A DNA stretch of 64,000 bases from Peromyscus leucopus (GCF_004664715.2 NC_051082.1:7471072-7535071), one strand, 5' to 3'. Counted from the stretch's first letter, positions 23,911 to 48,252 are shown. Notes: generated from the letters alone by a model not told the origin. Numbers and translations: made by a program.

Positions 23911-24190
23911 CGGGAGTGGTGGTGGTGGTGGTAGTGATGGGTGGTGGTGATGGTGATGATGATGGTGGTGATGGTAATGATGATGGTGCTGATGGTGGTG
24001 GTGGTGATGGTGTTGGTGATGGTGGTAGTGATGGTGGTTTTGGTGGTGATGGTGGCAGGGATGGTGGTGGTTTTGGTGGTAATGGCAGCAGTGATGGTAG
24101 TGGTGATGATGGTGATGGTGGTGGTGGTGATGGTGGTGGTGGTGGTGGTGGTGATGGTGGTGGTGGTGGTATAGGTGGTGGTGGTGGTGT
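23911..24190. repeat. GGT/GAT trinucleotide-rich repeat
   Basis: About 280 bp of imperfect GGT and GAT units. It opens Gly/Asp, Val/Met and Thr/Ile/Pro frames on both strands that are not genes. Confidence 0.95.
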
Positions 24191-24873
24191 ATGTATGTGT
24201 TTCAAAGCCTTTAATACAGAGGATCAGGACCAACCATTCAGAATGTCCATTACTCCAAAGCCCTCCTGCCTAGGAGGCATGCATGTTCCTTTCATATGCT
24301 GGTTGAGGATTTGGGTTGGGGAATGGAAGCTGTTCACATTTGTAGATTTATTAAGCAGGCATTGGGACAATTGGTATTGGAAAAATAGTTTGCTATACTC
24401 ACAGATTCCGTGAAGGGGGACATACTGCATGCCACAGGGACCAGACAAGATGGCACAAGAGTTGATCAGGAGACAGGGAAAACAAGGGGAGCAAAAATAT
24501 TAAGTGTGACTTTCATAGGACAGAACAGGCAAGAAAAGGAATAGACTCAGGATTGACCAGCACAATGTTGGTAGGCGTGCAAGGATGATCCCTGGGTGTC
24601 TGGTACCTCACTCTGGTAGATAATGAACCCAGCACATCAGAACATTAAAGAGGAGGCCACAGGGACTGAGCTCTGGACTGTCCAGTGTGCACAGAAAAGG
24701 CCCATTCACCATTGGTAGCCCTGGCTAGACCCTCTCAAGGGTTAGCCAGGCTCCAAACTGACAAACCGTTGGAATAAAAAGACATGCTTAACTCAAACAG
24801 AAACCTTAGAGGGCCAGGCAGTGAACTGAACCCAGGGACAGAGAAGGACTGAAATGCCAAATATTGAAGTATT
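24191..24873. other. no recognised feature
   Basis: No gene identified. 24857-24879 is one half of a sequence also present at 23699-23749. Confidence 0.5.
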
Positions 24874-24879
24874 GGGACA

Positions 24880-25364
24880 TGTAGCATGAATCTGAAAAGG
24901 TCTTATTAGTAAAAACAAACCTGGAGCCAGGTATTGGGGTGAATGCTGGAAGACCAGAGAAGCAGAACAAGCCACAGCTACCTCACCTTGCCAACACCTC
25001 AGCTAGTCTTGTTTCCTCACACTGGAAGCCTCTGAGTCCTCATCCAGAATGAATCTCAGATGAACTGTGCTGCTCAAAGCCTAAAAGCTTAACCTGCCCT
25101 GGTTCCTAGTTTCCATGCTTTATATACCTTTCTGCTTTCTGACATCACTTCCTGGGATTAAAGGCATGAGTCATCATGCCAGGCTGTTTCCAGTGTGGCC
25201 TTGAACACACAGAGATCCAGGTGGATCTCTGCCTCTGGAATGCTAGGATTAAAGGCGTGTGTGGCACTACTTTCTGGCCTCTATATCCAGTGGCTGTTCT
25301 GTTCTCTGACCCCAGATAAGTTTATTAGGGTGCACAATATTTTGGGGAACACAATACCACCACA
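24880..25364 (-). mobile_element. solo LTR with B1-derived modules, copy A (485 bp)
   Basis: The plus strand runs TGTAGCATGAATC...ACCACCACA, with the perfect 6-bp duplication GGGACA at 24874-24879 and 25365-25370. On the minus strand a clean TATATAAA (25126-25119) lies downstream of two B1-like pieces (cctttaatcctagcattcc and cctttaatcccagg), so the sense is minus and the B1 pieces fall in U3. A related copy lies at 49019-49484. No retroviral genes are present. Confidence 0.8.
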
Positions 25365-25370
25365 GGGACA

Positions 25371-26038
25371 TGCATTATCTTTGTATCCAGGTGACCCAAT
25401 TGAATTTAGCACTGAGCACCAGAGCTTAGTGCATATATGTTAACTGATGAAGAGACTCAGTTTACCCAACCTTTGGAGGAGCTGCCCACTTGGCCACCCT
25501 TCCCTTTTCCTGCTGAAGCCATCAGGTAACCACACCTTGCACTTGGGGAAGCTGTTGAATTGAGGTGGGGGTGGAGAGTGGGTGGGTTGGCCTTCCTGTA
25601 GACGAGGGGCCTGTTCAACCCTCAGCAGCCAGAGAACAAAGCTGACACCAGGCCTTGAAGTTCTCACAGCTCCCAACAACTCTTAGGCCTAGGACCCTGG
25701 GAGGGAGGGGACCTCCAGGCAGCTCCAGGTGTTGGCTCATTTAGGAGACAGTATTGATTTTCAAATGATGATGCATAGCTCACAAGACACCAGAGGGAGG
25801 GAGGTGGAGGAGAAGCCAGCCGCTGATTCTGGGAATTTATTTTGAGACACATTAATTTGTTTCTTCCTTTCAAGGTCAAATCAAGCCATCTCCATATATC
25901 ACCGGCTGGCTAAGAAGGCAGCTGGGAGGGTGGAGGTGCTCTGTAGTTCAGACTTGGGAGCTGGGATAGAGAAGAGGAAAGGAATGGCTCCAGGCCTCCC
26001 TTGTTGACATCATCCAAGTGAAGGGTCAGTGTGATGAC
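25371..26038. other. no recognised feature
   Basis: Unique-looking, moderately G+C-rich. No gene identified. Confidence 0.5.
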
Positions 26039-26039
26039 T

Positions 26040-26413
26040 CCTATTGATGGTCAACCTGACAGGGTCTGGAATCACCCAGCAGGCAAACCTCCGAGCGCGG
26101 CTGTAAGGGATCTCTAACTAGATGGACGGAGAGAAGACCCACCCTAAAAGTGAGTGGCTCCATCCCATGGCCTAGAGCCCCATATAGAATAAGAGGAAGA
26201 AACCAAGCCAAGCGTAAGAATTCATTGCTGCCCACTATCTGACCGTGCGTGGACTGTGTGTGACCCCGCTACCTCATGCTCGCGTCCTGCCTCCCCTGCC
26301 ACGATGAGATGTACCCTCCTCAAACTGTGAGCCAAAATAAACTCTTCCTGCCTCGAGATTCGTTTTCACTTCTGTGAGTTTTGCGACAGCGTCAAGAAAA
26401 GTAACTAGTCTAG
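26040..26413 (+). repeat. rodent interspersed repeat, LTR-like, family unresolved
   Basis: gatggtcaacctgacagggtctgg, acgatgagatgtaccctcctc, gtgagccaaaataaactcttcc and aaaagtaactagt. Same broad group as the copies at 16280 and 23222. Confidence 0.6.
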
Positions 26414-26569
26414 TCAGGGGCCACCCTTCCCCGTCACCGAGCTCAACTCCCCCGGTTTCACACTACGGCTTGTGTCCTTGTGGCTCTCGAGTGAAATGGA
26501 GCCATTCCTGAAGCTTGAGATTGTGACCTTTGCTTAGTTTGCAAGGATGATCCCTCTCGTCCCGTTCCT

Positions 26570-26885
26570 TCTTTCTGCCTCCCTCCCTGCATCTGTCCCC
26601 GCTTCCATCTCTCCCTCCTCCCATCCCTTCATCCATTTCTCCCTCCATCCATCTACCCTTTCATCCATTCCTCCTCCATCCCTCCATTCCTTTCCCATCC
26701 ATCCATTTCTCCATCTATCCATCCTTTTACCACACATCAGTCCTCCCCACTTCATCCATCCATCCATCCATCCATCCATCCATCTATCTCTCTATATACC
26801 CATCCTCTTGTCCACCCCACCCTCCTCCATCCATCCACCCTTCCCTCTCTCCATCCATCTATCCATTCTGCCATCTCTCCAGTAA
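26570..26885. repeat. (TCCA)n/(CCCT)n pyrimidine-rich tetranucleotide repeat
   Basis: Imperfect TCCA units with a purer block at 26753-26784. Spurious Ser/Pro/His frames overlap it. Confidence 0.92.
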
Positions 26886-28137
26886 GTATTTGTTGTCTCT
26901 GACGTACAGAACATTCTATTGAACGTTTTAGGTGACGCAAAAGACAACAAAACATATTGTTTGGGGCTGAATTTTATTTTATAGCTATGAAGGACCTGCT
27001 GGGGGAGCTGATCGCTTAATGCCCATGGATGTTGGCCACCCATGAAGCACGATTGTGGAAAGTGCTTTGAAGGAGGTCATGTATCGACGGGCCACACAGG
27101 CCTGTTGTGAGGCCCGCAGGACTTGGGCAAGCAGAAGTACAGATTCCCAACTCAATGCCAGGGGAGATCTGGGCAGAGCACAAGGAAGGGGCAGTGAGGC
27201 CAAGAGCTGCGGGTAGAGTGTTCACAGCCAAACGAATGGCAAGTGCCAAGGTCCTGGGGTGAGCATGAGCACAGCATGTCTGAGGGGAGACAGGAGGTAA
27301 CAGCAGAGGGGTGCGGGAAAGGAAGCAGATGATGATGAGGTGCAGAGCACACGGGATGTTGGAGGCAGTAGAATGGAGTTTGGGTTTTGTTTGGTCAGTC
27401 TGTTGGTCTGTCTGTGTGTTTAGCACGTGTGGGCCACTTCTACACTTCAGGCAGTGTGGTAAGGGTTAGATTTGGTGGGGGAAGCACCAAGACATGGTTC
27501 TGTCCATCTGTCCATCATGAGACTCAGTCTGCTTTGTGGGTTGGCAGTTCAGGAATCTGGGGAATGCAAACTCCTGAAACATTTGGATAAGAGTGACTTT
27601 CTGTGCAGTGCCCTCCGTGGGATGCTCTTCTCTCTCAGCAAGCCCTTTCTCGTGGTTCCTTCTCACTCCAAGTCCCTTCCTGAAAGGAATTCTGTTTTCC
27701 TGGCTCTGTGTTGTCCTCGAACCCTACCCCACCCCTGCCCCCAAGCTTATGCATGTGAAGCACCCGTGCATGCGTAAGACATCCCTACAGGCGGGAAGGA
27801 CATGGAAGTTTTATATCAGTGCGAAGAATTTTAAATGCAACAATCAAGCACCATGTTTTCAGTTTGCAGGTGTGCCCTGTGCCTAGCATGCCCCACTGGC
27901 CACCTCACATTGAAGCCCAACTACTCAGCATCTTTACTATGGCGCTCCCTCCAGTCCCTCTGGGAGGTCATTGCGGCCCTCCATGCACTTGGCCTCATGG
28001 GAATCAACTTTCCATTCTACCCACTTAGCGTTGTTTAGTAGGTAAGACCAGAACTGAACTGGTGGACCTAGAAATAAAGCCCTTGCTTTTCTCTTCCTTT
28101 CCCCTTAAAGAAGAAACCATAGCCAATTGAAACGCTT
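26886..28137. other. no gene recognised
   Basis: Many overlapping short frames on both strands around 27000-28040. None resembles a known protein. Confidence 0.45.
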
Positions 28138-28200
28138 AACTAATAATAATTATTATTAATTAATGAGTATTATTAATACATAATAATATGTTTTGTGCAC
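28138..28200. repeat. AT-rich partly palindromic tract
   Basis: taactaataataattattat and following TTAAT/ATTAT units can fold on themselves. Confidence 0.7.
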
Positions 28201-28639
28201 ATTAGATGCCTAATATAATTTGCTGAACAAATATCCCAAAAGTAGGAATTTCCCTCTAATTGTGAATATTTCCCACTCTTCCTTGAAAGCGGGTCAGCTA
28301 GGATCATCTGGGTTTTGGTTGACGTTCACTATTATTTGTTTTGCCTTGTGAGCACCCAACCTGATATAACAGGCTGTATTGTGTTAGGATAGGGGTAAGG
28401 GACAGAGGCTCTGGCCAACATGTGAGAGGCTCAGCTGAGATCCTAAAGAATTAGCTGGAGGATAGGGTGGAAGAGTCCTCTCTGGAGGAGACAGAGCTGT
28501 CTGTGATCAAAGTCCTGGTGGCTTAAAGGGGACAGGCTGTTCTGGAGAATGGAGAGAAGCTGGTTGGTGGATGGGGTAGGAGAATGGGGAATCAGGTTAT
28601 GGGGGAGAAAGGTGTGTGTGTGAGAGAGACAGAGGGGGC

Positions 28640-28713
28640 ATGGATGGATGGATGGATGGATGGATGGATGGATGGATGGATGGATGGATGGGTAGATGGA
28701 TAGATAGATAGAT

Positions 28714-28770
<57 letters not shown>
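28640..28770. repeat. (GGAT)n followed by (GATA)n microsatellite
   Basis: GGAT units 28640-28690 change to GATA units 28696-28770, with one interruption. About 1 kb past the HSPB8 polyadenylation signal. Confidence 0.97.
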
Positions 28771-28771
<1 letters not shown>

Positions 28772-29184
28772 GCAGTCTTGTGAAGAACGCTGGAGTTGGT
28801 CCTGTAAACAATGGACTTCCAGAGCAGGAACAGTGTGCCTTTCTCCTCGGCTCACGTGTTTTCTTCTGCTTCAGGCACCTCACACCACTCCCTGTTTGTT
28901 CAAGTCTTAGAATTGTGCCTGATCACCAACCCTGACGTGACTGACTCTCCTCTGGTCAGTCACACGAAGCCCTGGCTTGCAATGCCACCTCCCCTTTCCT
29001 AGCAACTGGGACGGACTCACTTGCCACAACTTAGATTTTGCTTTGCCAGGCAAATGGAGAATGCAATGGCTGAGTGTGAAGGTCCCAGGCTGCCTGGGGC
29101 TATTGCTTACCAGGTGTGTGTTTTGGGTGGTGCATTTCATCTTTCGGGGCCTCAGTTTCCCCATCTGTGATGCGGGAGATAAGA

Positions 29185-29262
29185 GCCAAAGCAAATCTTT
29201 TCTTCCTAAAGTTGCTTTTGTCAGAATAATTTATCACAGCAACCATGAAAAGTAACTATGAC
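29185..29262 (+). repeat. 3' fragment of the LTR-like rodent repeat
   Basis: cttcctaaagttgcttttgtcag, tttatcacagcaaccatg and aaaagtaactatgac match the 3' end of the copies at 23222 and 26040. Confidence 0.55.
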
Positions 29263-29699
29263 ATCATCCCATCCTCTCGAGCCAGGAACTGGTCTCTGGA
29301 CAGACAGACGACACCGAAGGAGACATTCACTGGGCTTCCGGGAAATGAGAGGCCACACAAGGAAACCTCTCACCCCAGCCTTCTCCTCCCCTACGTTGTC
29401 ATGGGAGGATGAGATACTTGTATTAGCTGCAGCCTTATTGGACATGAGGACAGACTATAACTACATAGAGCCATCACAATGGGCAGAGACAAAATATGGG
29501 AACCAGGGCTGAGGAAACAGCTAGGCAAGCTCGTCTAAACTTCTCCTGGAGTTGGCTGAAAGTGTTCTGTCCATCTGTCCACCACTCATGCTGTCTACCC
29601 CACTATTTACTCAGGAGTCATTACCTAAAGCCCTAACACTCTTGATGATGTTTATCACCGTCACAGCGTGGTTAGTTTCTCATGAAATGAAGCACAATA

Positions 29700-30568
29700 T
29701 GCTAAGAACATCAGCTCCTTTATTGGCATCATCGTTATTATTATTATTTACTCTTATTTTTTTCCCCTAAACAACAGCACAATTCACACAACAAAGACAC
29801 ACACATTCCCCCCACATACACGATACCACTAGCCTGTGTGCCAGGTTGTCTGGCCTTTGCTTGGTTCCTGATAGAGCTGCTTGGAGACAGCTCTCTGTAA
29901 AAATCTGACTTGGACACAGGGGACACAATAAAGGGGAACCTTAGCCAGAGAATCAACTGGGAGGTTCCCAGAGTCCTCGGTGGTGATCATTTGAGAGCCA
30001 TGGGGTCATGTGGTATGTATCTGGGTGAGGGGCAAAAGGCACTGTTTTGTGTGGCTGAATAATCCCACATGGGGATATAAGACCTGCCTATAACTTCTCC
30101 TAAACAAAGAGTTTAGAAACACACTGAGAGGGAGCCAGAGGGCCCCATCAACCAAGCCACACATTAGGAGAGCCCAGAGCAGGAATCTGGGTGATGGGAA
30201 GGTCCCCAGAGAAAAAGCAACCCTTGCGTTAGCTGCAAGGTAAAGATGTGACGTGAAATGTCCAGTCCCCATTCACTAGTTTTACAATTATAGACTGCGC
30301 GGTGTCTTCAGCTGGACCAAGATGAAGGAAAATCCTCCCCTACACCGTGACCTAACACAACCAAGCAAGGCTCGCCCATTGTGTCATCCTGTGGAGAAAT
30401 CTATTAACTACGTTATCCAGGGACTCTGTGGTCATTCTCTTCTCCCTCCCATCCCCCCAACATCTGAGTTGCTTTAAATCGGAGTTCTGCTAAAGTAGTG
30501 TATGTACCCTCAAACCAGAGATTCCCTGGGACTGGGGACAGGAACGAAGAAGGACCAAGGCTGAAGTC
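29700..30568 (-). other. HSPB8: HSPB8 3' UTR (predicted)
   Basis: This runs from the stop codon to about 20 nt past the AATAAA at 29724-29719, giving about 870 nt, close to the length I recall for the mammalian HSPB8 3' UTR. It is free of SINEs, consistent with retained function. It starts in C-rich sequence and ends just before a TTA-repeat tract at 29735-29761. Confidence 0.6.
29719..29724 (-). terminator. HSPB8: HSPB8 polyadenylation signal AATAAA
   Basis: The plus strand reads TTTATT, which is AATAAA on the HSPB8 strand, about 845 nt after the stop codon. It is the best-placed hexamer for the expected 3' UTR length. Confidence 0.6.
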
Positions 30569-43722
<13,154 letters not shown>

Positions 43723-43738
43723 AGATGGTCTTCAGAGT

Positions 43739-43792
43739 TTAGTCCTCCACTTCAGAAAATGCTGATCTTCCGTTAGCCACAAGCCCAACCAT
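43739..43792 (-). CDS. upstream ORF of 17 codons in the HSPB8 leader
   Basis: The only ATG in the predicted leader is at 43792-43790. It opens MVGLVANGRSAFSEVED and stops at TAA 43741-43739, 103 nt before the HSPB8 start. Its context is mediocre (C at -3, G at +4), so leaky scanning and reinitiation are both plausible. Uninterrupted uORFs of this kind often make translation stress-sensitive, which would suit a stress chaperone, but no function is shown here. It could be incidental. Confidence 0.4.
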   Translation of the reverse strand: MVGLVANGRSAFSEVED

Positions 43793-44000
43793 CCGCTGCC
43801 CAGAATGGAGCTGGGGTCCTGGCTCACAAACGTGACCCACCGAGCCGGCCCAGCAGAACCCCAGAGGGCCTCTGTCTGTCCCACCTCACCAGGCTTAGCA
43901 GCAAGTCACCGGCCTCCCAGGCTGCCCAGGCTCCCAGCCAAAGCGCGCTGAGGTCTTGAGCACAGCCAAGAGTTTAATAAACCTCGGGGACGCGCGCCTA

Positions 44001-44008
44001 GAAACTTC
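44001..44008. promoter_or_regulatory. candidate heat-shock element dimer
   Basis: GAAACTTC is a perfect GAAnnTTC two-unit heat-shock-factor site, symmetric on both strands. It lies at or just downstream of the predicted HSPB8 start. A third GAA/TTC unit is not in register on either side, so it is weaker than a classic trimeric HSE. Two-unit matches occur often by chance. Confidence 0.3.
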
Positions 44009-44033
44009 TCCTGGCTTCTGGGCTGGGAGCCTT

Positions 44034-44066
44034 CTATTTATTTGCTGCTGGGGGCTGAGGGGCGGG
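44034..44066 (-). promoter_or_regulatory. HSPB8: HSPB8 core promoter: TATA-like box and GC box
   Basis: On the minus strand AAATAAATAG (44043-44034) is a TATA-like element about 400 nt upstream of the start codon. A GC box, ggggcggg on the plus strand, lies just upstream at 44059-44066. Beyond it, to about 44270, the DNA is G/C-rich with pyrimidine tracts and few repeats. Spacing predicts transcription starting near 44010. This is inference from motif and spacing only. Confidence 0.45.
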
Positions 44067-45245
44067 TTTTGCAGGCCCCTCCTGTCACAGGAGTATTCAA
44101 AGGTGATGAACCAGCCCCTGAGAATCCGCTGAGAGAAGAACTGGGCTCCTCGGGAGGGGGGTGGGGAGCTGGGAGGGGCCGTGGCGTCCGAGTCCAGCCA
44201 GCTTCTCCAGGGCTCTCTCCACCCCGTCCTCAGCTCCGCCCTCGCTCTGCCTCCAACAGCGTCCACTCCAGGCACTAGTGTCCCGCAGGGCACTAAAGCC
44301 AGACTATTAATAACCCTCCGCCTGCCTGGCTGAGTGCTCAGGTCACACTCTGGAAATACCATGCCCAGAACATGTTCTATCTTGCCTCCCACCCTGGGGA
44401 CCCACAGAAGAAGGGAGACCCGTTGGATTGAAGACTAGATGGAATCCCCATTTACAGTATGGCCAAAGGCGCCTCAGACTTCTGGGAATGACCACCACCG
44501 CCACCACCATATCATGATTTTTTTCTTTTCCAATGACACTTGTTAAGTTATGAAAAGAACAGGCATTGTCAGGCAGAGTGTCTGTTGGGATAGATTGGAA
44601 GGTCCTGGAGCAAGAGAAGCAACTAGGTTCAACTCCCAACACTGCCTGGAGGCAGAGTGGGGGGGTCAACAGATGGGAAATGACGAAGGGGACTCCAGGG
44701 GTCTGAGGGAATTCTGGATAAACTGACCTGGCCAGATTCCTCTAAGGCTAGACTGGGGTGGCCAGGACCCCCTTTGAAAACTAGTTAGAGGAGAAGCCAC
44801 CTATGGGGGATGGGAGTGGAGGGATGGTTATTATAGGGAACCACGGGGGTTGCGGCTGAACTGACTTGTTCTTGTTAAAACTGGGTGAAGACAATGCCAA
44901 TGTGTGCCCGGCCCTGCGAGGAGTCTGGCTGAAGTCTGGTCAAGGCAAGAGTCCCTATCAGTGGTAACACTACTCCCAGGCATGCCTCAGCTGCCTGTTT
45001 CCCACCTGTGAAATGGGCAAGAGAGGAGCCTACTTGGGGCATGTGTCATCAGGAATGCGTGAGGTCATGGACTGCCTCGCAGAGGGACCTGTGCTTTTAG
45101 GACTTCAACTTTCAACTGATCAGTTGCATAATATTTGCGCTCAAGTGCTCCGCAAACATTAGCCTGAGAAGCCTCCCCCACCCCGCCCACACACTCATTG
45201 CTGAGGGCCTGGTGTGGCAGTACAGCAAACCATCCCAAGCCAGCA
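44067..45245. other. no gene; proximal upstream region of HSPB8
   Basis: G+C-rich for the first 200 bp, then unique-looking sequence. A CCACCG-type tract lies at 44490-44510. Minus-strand frames here cross the predicted promoter and are not coding. Confidence 0.5.
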
Positions 45246-45249
45246 GATC

Positions 45250-45362
45250 ACTTTTTTTTTTTAAATTGTATTGATCGGTTGTGGTACTGGAGGCAGAACA
45301 CGGCCTTCTACACGGCGGAAAAGCATGCATCTCACCACTCAGCTGCACCCCTCCCCCCCCCC
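45250..45362 (-). repeat. ID-like tRNA-derived SINE, antisense
   Basis: A poly-T start, then ttgtggtactggaggcagaac, cggccttctacacgg and tctcaccactcagctgcacccc resemble the ID core read backwards. A second C-tract lies at 45466-45487. Confidence 0.5.
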
Positions 45363-45904
45363 CCGTCTTTCTATAAACTCACTGTATTGTGGTAGGTTCA
45401 CAAGTGAAAACATCACACCCGCTGGTTTAAGCTAGACACTGAAACACCCACTCAGTCCCAAATGCGCCCCCCCCGCCCCCCCCCCCCGTCTCAGCGAACC
45501 TCTGCACAGAACCGTGGTGCCCAAGCCGTGGAACCGGGCTTTGTGTTTTATGCTCTCACTGTCCATTGCATCTTTATCCATGTATCGACCACACCGAACA
45601 AAACAACGACCACAAAAAAATGGGACAAACTAGGGTTGAAATGAGGGGGGAAAATGCTTTCTAAAGACTCTTTCATGGCTCGTGCGTCCTTTTCCTGCAT
45701 TCCAGCCTTCCCCATTACCGAATATGATCCTCTGTTGGTGTCCTTTCTAAAGGTCACTATGTTGCCCTACTATGCTATTCTTCATATGGGGATCCTAATC
45801 TGTAATATATATAGTACATTATATAACATACATCTATGTATATGTATATGTATTTGTATATGTTTGTATGTATGTATGTAAGCAGGTAGAGACACCCTTT
45901 TATT

Positions 45905-46035
45905 TCCTTGTTCTTTTTTTTTTTTCAAATAGCATCTTATTACTCTACCTAGGCTGGTCTTGAACTTATGAGCTTCATGTTTCAGTCTTCTGAGCAGCTT
46001 GGACTACAGACCAGCACCCCCAGACTGGATTTATA
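45905..46035 (-). repeat. old B1-like SINE, antisense
   Basis: A poly-T start, taggctggtcttgaacttatgagc, agtcttctgagcagcttggac and accagcacccccagac. Confidence 0.65.
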
Positions 46036-46039
46036 GTTT

Positions 46040-47170
46040 TATTCCGAGTAATAGTAATAACTACCTAGATGTACTAGTCTCCAGATGGGATGTTAGCTCT
46101 GAAACCCCCAAATCCAGGGAGAACCATTTCTAGAACCCCTTGTTCCTCCATACCGCTGGGAGAATGAATTTACAAACCGTCTTTTAGTCTACAGGTGCCT
46201 CGCGTTTGGGCTTCCAGTCTTTGCACTGTCCTCAACAGGTGGGCAGCTTGGGACGTGTCATCTGCCCTGTGTGAGCCTAGGGCTCCCAAGCTCTGCTTTC
46301 TTTATGGGGTTGGGGTGTTGGGGGGTCTGAGTCACAGGCTGAGAAGTCATTTTGATAGGAAGCCGTTCTCATATGAGACAGTTTACCCAAAATAATAATA
46401 CAGAAAAGAATGACTCCTGTGTGTCTTTCACGGTCGTGAGCCACCGCAGGCTCAGCAGGAAACGTTTACAACGCTGTCTTTATTATCATCACCCCATTTT
46501 TCAGACGGGGATGTTTCTGTGGAGAAACCGGAAGGTGCAGAGCCGGCCCTTGCACACAGATGTGGAAAGGCAGGAGTCCTGGTGGGAAAGCTTTTGAATC
46601 TTGGATCTGGACTGAGTGGGTGGACTGAGACCCGCCCCCCCCATCCCCAGCTTTTGCTTCAGTGGGGAGTGGGTCCCCCTGTCTCAGCATGACATGTTCC
46701 CCTGTTACTGAGCGGCCTTGATTCGGATGTGGGATGAGCTCACGGTGCCAGAAGCCTTAAGCTGACATCATGGCTGGGCACAGACTGCAGCTGGGAGGGG
46801 TCGGGTGAGCCTGCAGCTAATTATGTGGAGAGTCACCCTGTATGATGAACAGGGAGAAATCTGGCCCAGCCTGGGACCAGGCAGGGCCTGGGGTGGGGCT
46901 CCTGAGTGGGAGGGGTGGGGGCGGGGCGGGGTTGTCTCTGGCTGAGTGTGTGTGTGGATTTGGGTGGGTGTTGTGTGTGTTTACGTGCTGCTGGGCTGCA
47001 TTGATTTATGGGTGTGTTTGGAGGACATGTTCTAAAAGGCTTTCTTCCCTCCCAGGCCTCTTTGCACAACTTCACTGAAAACTTCTAGAATACCCAGGAA
47101 GGGGAAACCTTGACGACAGCCGCAGTGGACTGAGCCTCCACCGTGGCCTGTGCCTCCCTCTCTGTCTCTC
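46040..47170. other. no recognised feature
   Basis: No gene identified. A G-rich tract lies at 46895-46935. Confidence 0.5.
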
Positions 47171-47174
47171 CCCC

Positions 47175-47290
47175 CGGCCCCATCTCATGTAGCCCAGGCA
47201 AACCTTGAACTCCTTATGTAGCAGATGGTGACCTTGAAGTCCTGACCCCTCTTGCCTCAGCCTCTTTAAGTGCTGGGATTGACAGAGGTC
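47175..47290 (-). repeat. old B1-like SINE, antisense
   Basis: tctcatgtagcccaggcaaacc, cttgcctcagcctctttaag and gtgctgggattgacag. Confidence 0.65.
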
Positions 47291-47379
47291 TGGAAAAGGA
47301 ACCCAAGGCTTGGTGTTTGCTAGGCCAGCATTTTACCACCGGAATCCCAGCCTCGGCCCCTCTATTCTTTGTGGTTAGA

Positions 47380-47610
47380 AGACAGTCACAGCAATGGTTA
47401 GCGTTCACGGGGCCCTTGCCAGGTGCCACATTCTGCCCTTGGCTCTTTGAACTTACCTTTCCACTCATCCAGTCCTCAGCAGTTTGTGGTGAGGAAGGGA
47501 CTTTTAGTGTCTTCATTTTGTAGATGGAAAACTGAGGCACAGACTTGTCTAACGGTGTGCCTCCTTAAGTGACAGAGCTCGGATTCCAACCCAGGCGTTT
47601 GGCCTTGACT
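47380..47610 (-). repeat. MIR SINE, antisense
   Basis: gcccttgccaggtgccacattc, cttcattttgtagatggaaaactgaggcacag and gagctcggattccaaccc. Confidence 0.8.
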
Positions 47611-47634
47611 CTCTGAAATCAGATTTGTGGCTTA

Positions 47635-47890
47635 TGTTTACACAGCACTGACCGTATGCCAGGCCCTCGTTCAGCAGGGTTTTTGTTTGTCTGTAACGGG
47701 TCCAAGTCTTTCTGTGTGGTTCAGATTGACCTGCAATGTGATATCTTCTTGCCTTAGCCTTCCGAGTACTGGGGTTATAGCTCTATGTCACCACGCCCAG
47801 CTCCATCATTTTTATTCATCATCTCACAATCTTCATAGTCCAGAGAGGTCAAGCCATCTTCCCCAGGTCACACAGCCAGTGGGATGCGGA
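47635..47890 (-). repeat. second MIR, antisense, split by an old B1 (47690-47808)
   Basis: tttacacagcactgaccgtatgccaggccctcg is the MIR start. cagagaggtcaagccatcttccccaggtcacacagcc is its continuation. Between them, ttctgtgtggttcagattgacc to tgtcaccacgcccagct is an antisense B1-like element. Confidence 0.65.
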
Positions 47891-48216
47891 GCTCTTATAA
47901 TAACCACACAAGGATGATATCACCCAGGCCTTGCCCTGTGGTCCTCTGTACCATCTGGCATTGTTTTTTGGGCTCTTGCTGCATTCCTGGGTCAGGCCAG
48001 CTTCCTGCTGGGGGAAACTGAGAAGTGAGGCAGCTACTAAGCCAGCTGACTGAGCCACCTGTTGAGAAGTGAGATGACATGTGGGGACAGTCATCAGTAA
48101 ACACCACAGGCCATCGTCAACCAGCCGAAAACAGGGGTCCGACTCCTCCAAGTCTGGGAAGAAGCTCTGGAGAGGGAGGAAACCCTGGCAGGTTCTTCCA
48201 GAGAAGGAGAGACCCA

Positions 48217-48217
<1 letters not shown>

Positions 48218-48252
<35 letters not shown>

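Noticed and set aside
23916..24413. 165-codon Gly/Asp-rich frame and its opposite-strand Pro/Thr frames
   Set aside because: Entirely a product of the GGT/GAT repeat.
43895..44392. 165-codon minus-strand frame upstream of HSPB8
   Set aside because: It spans the predicted TATA box and leader, is not in frame with HSPB8 and has no recognisable similarity.
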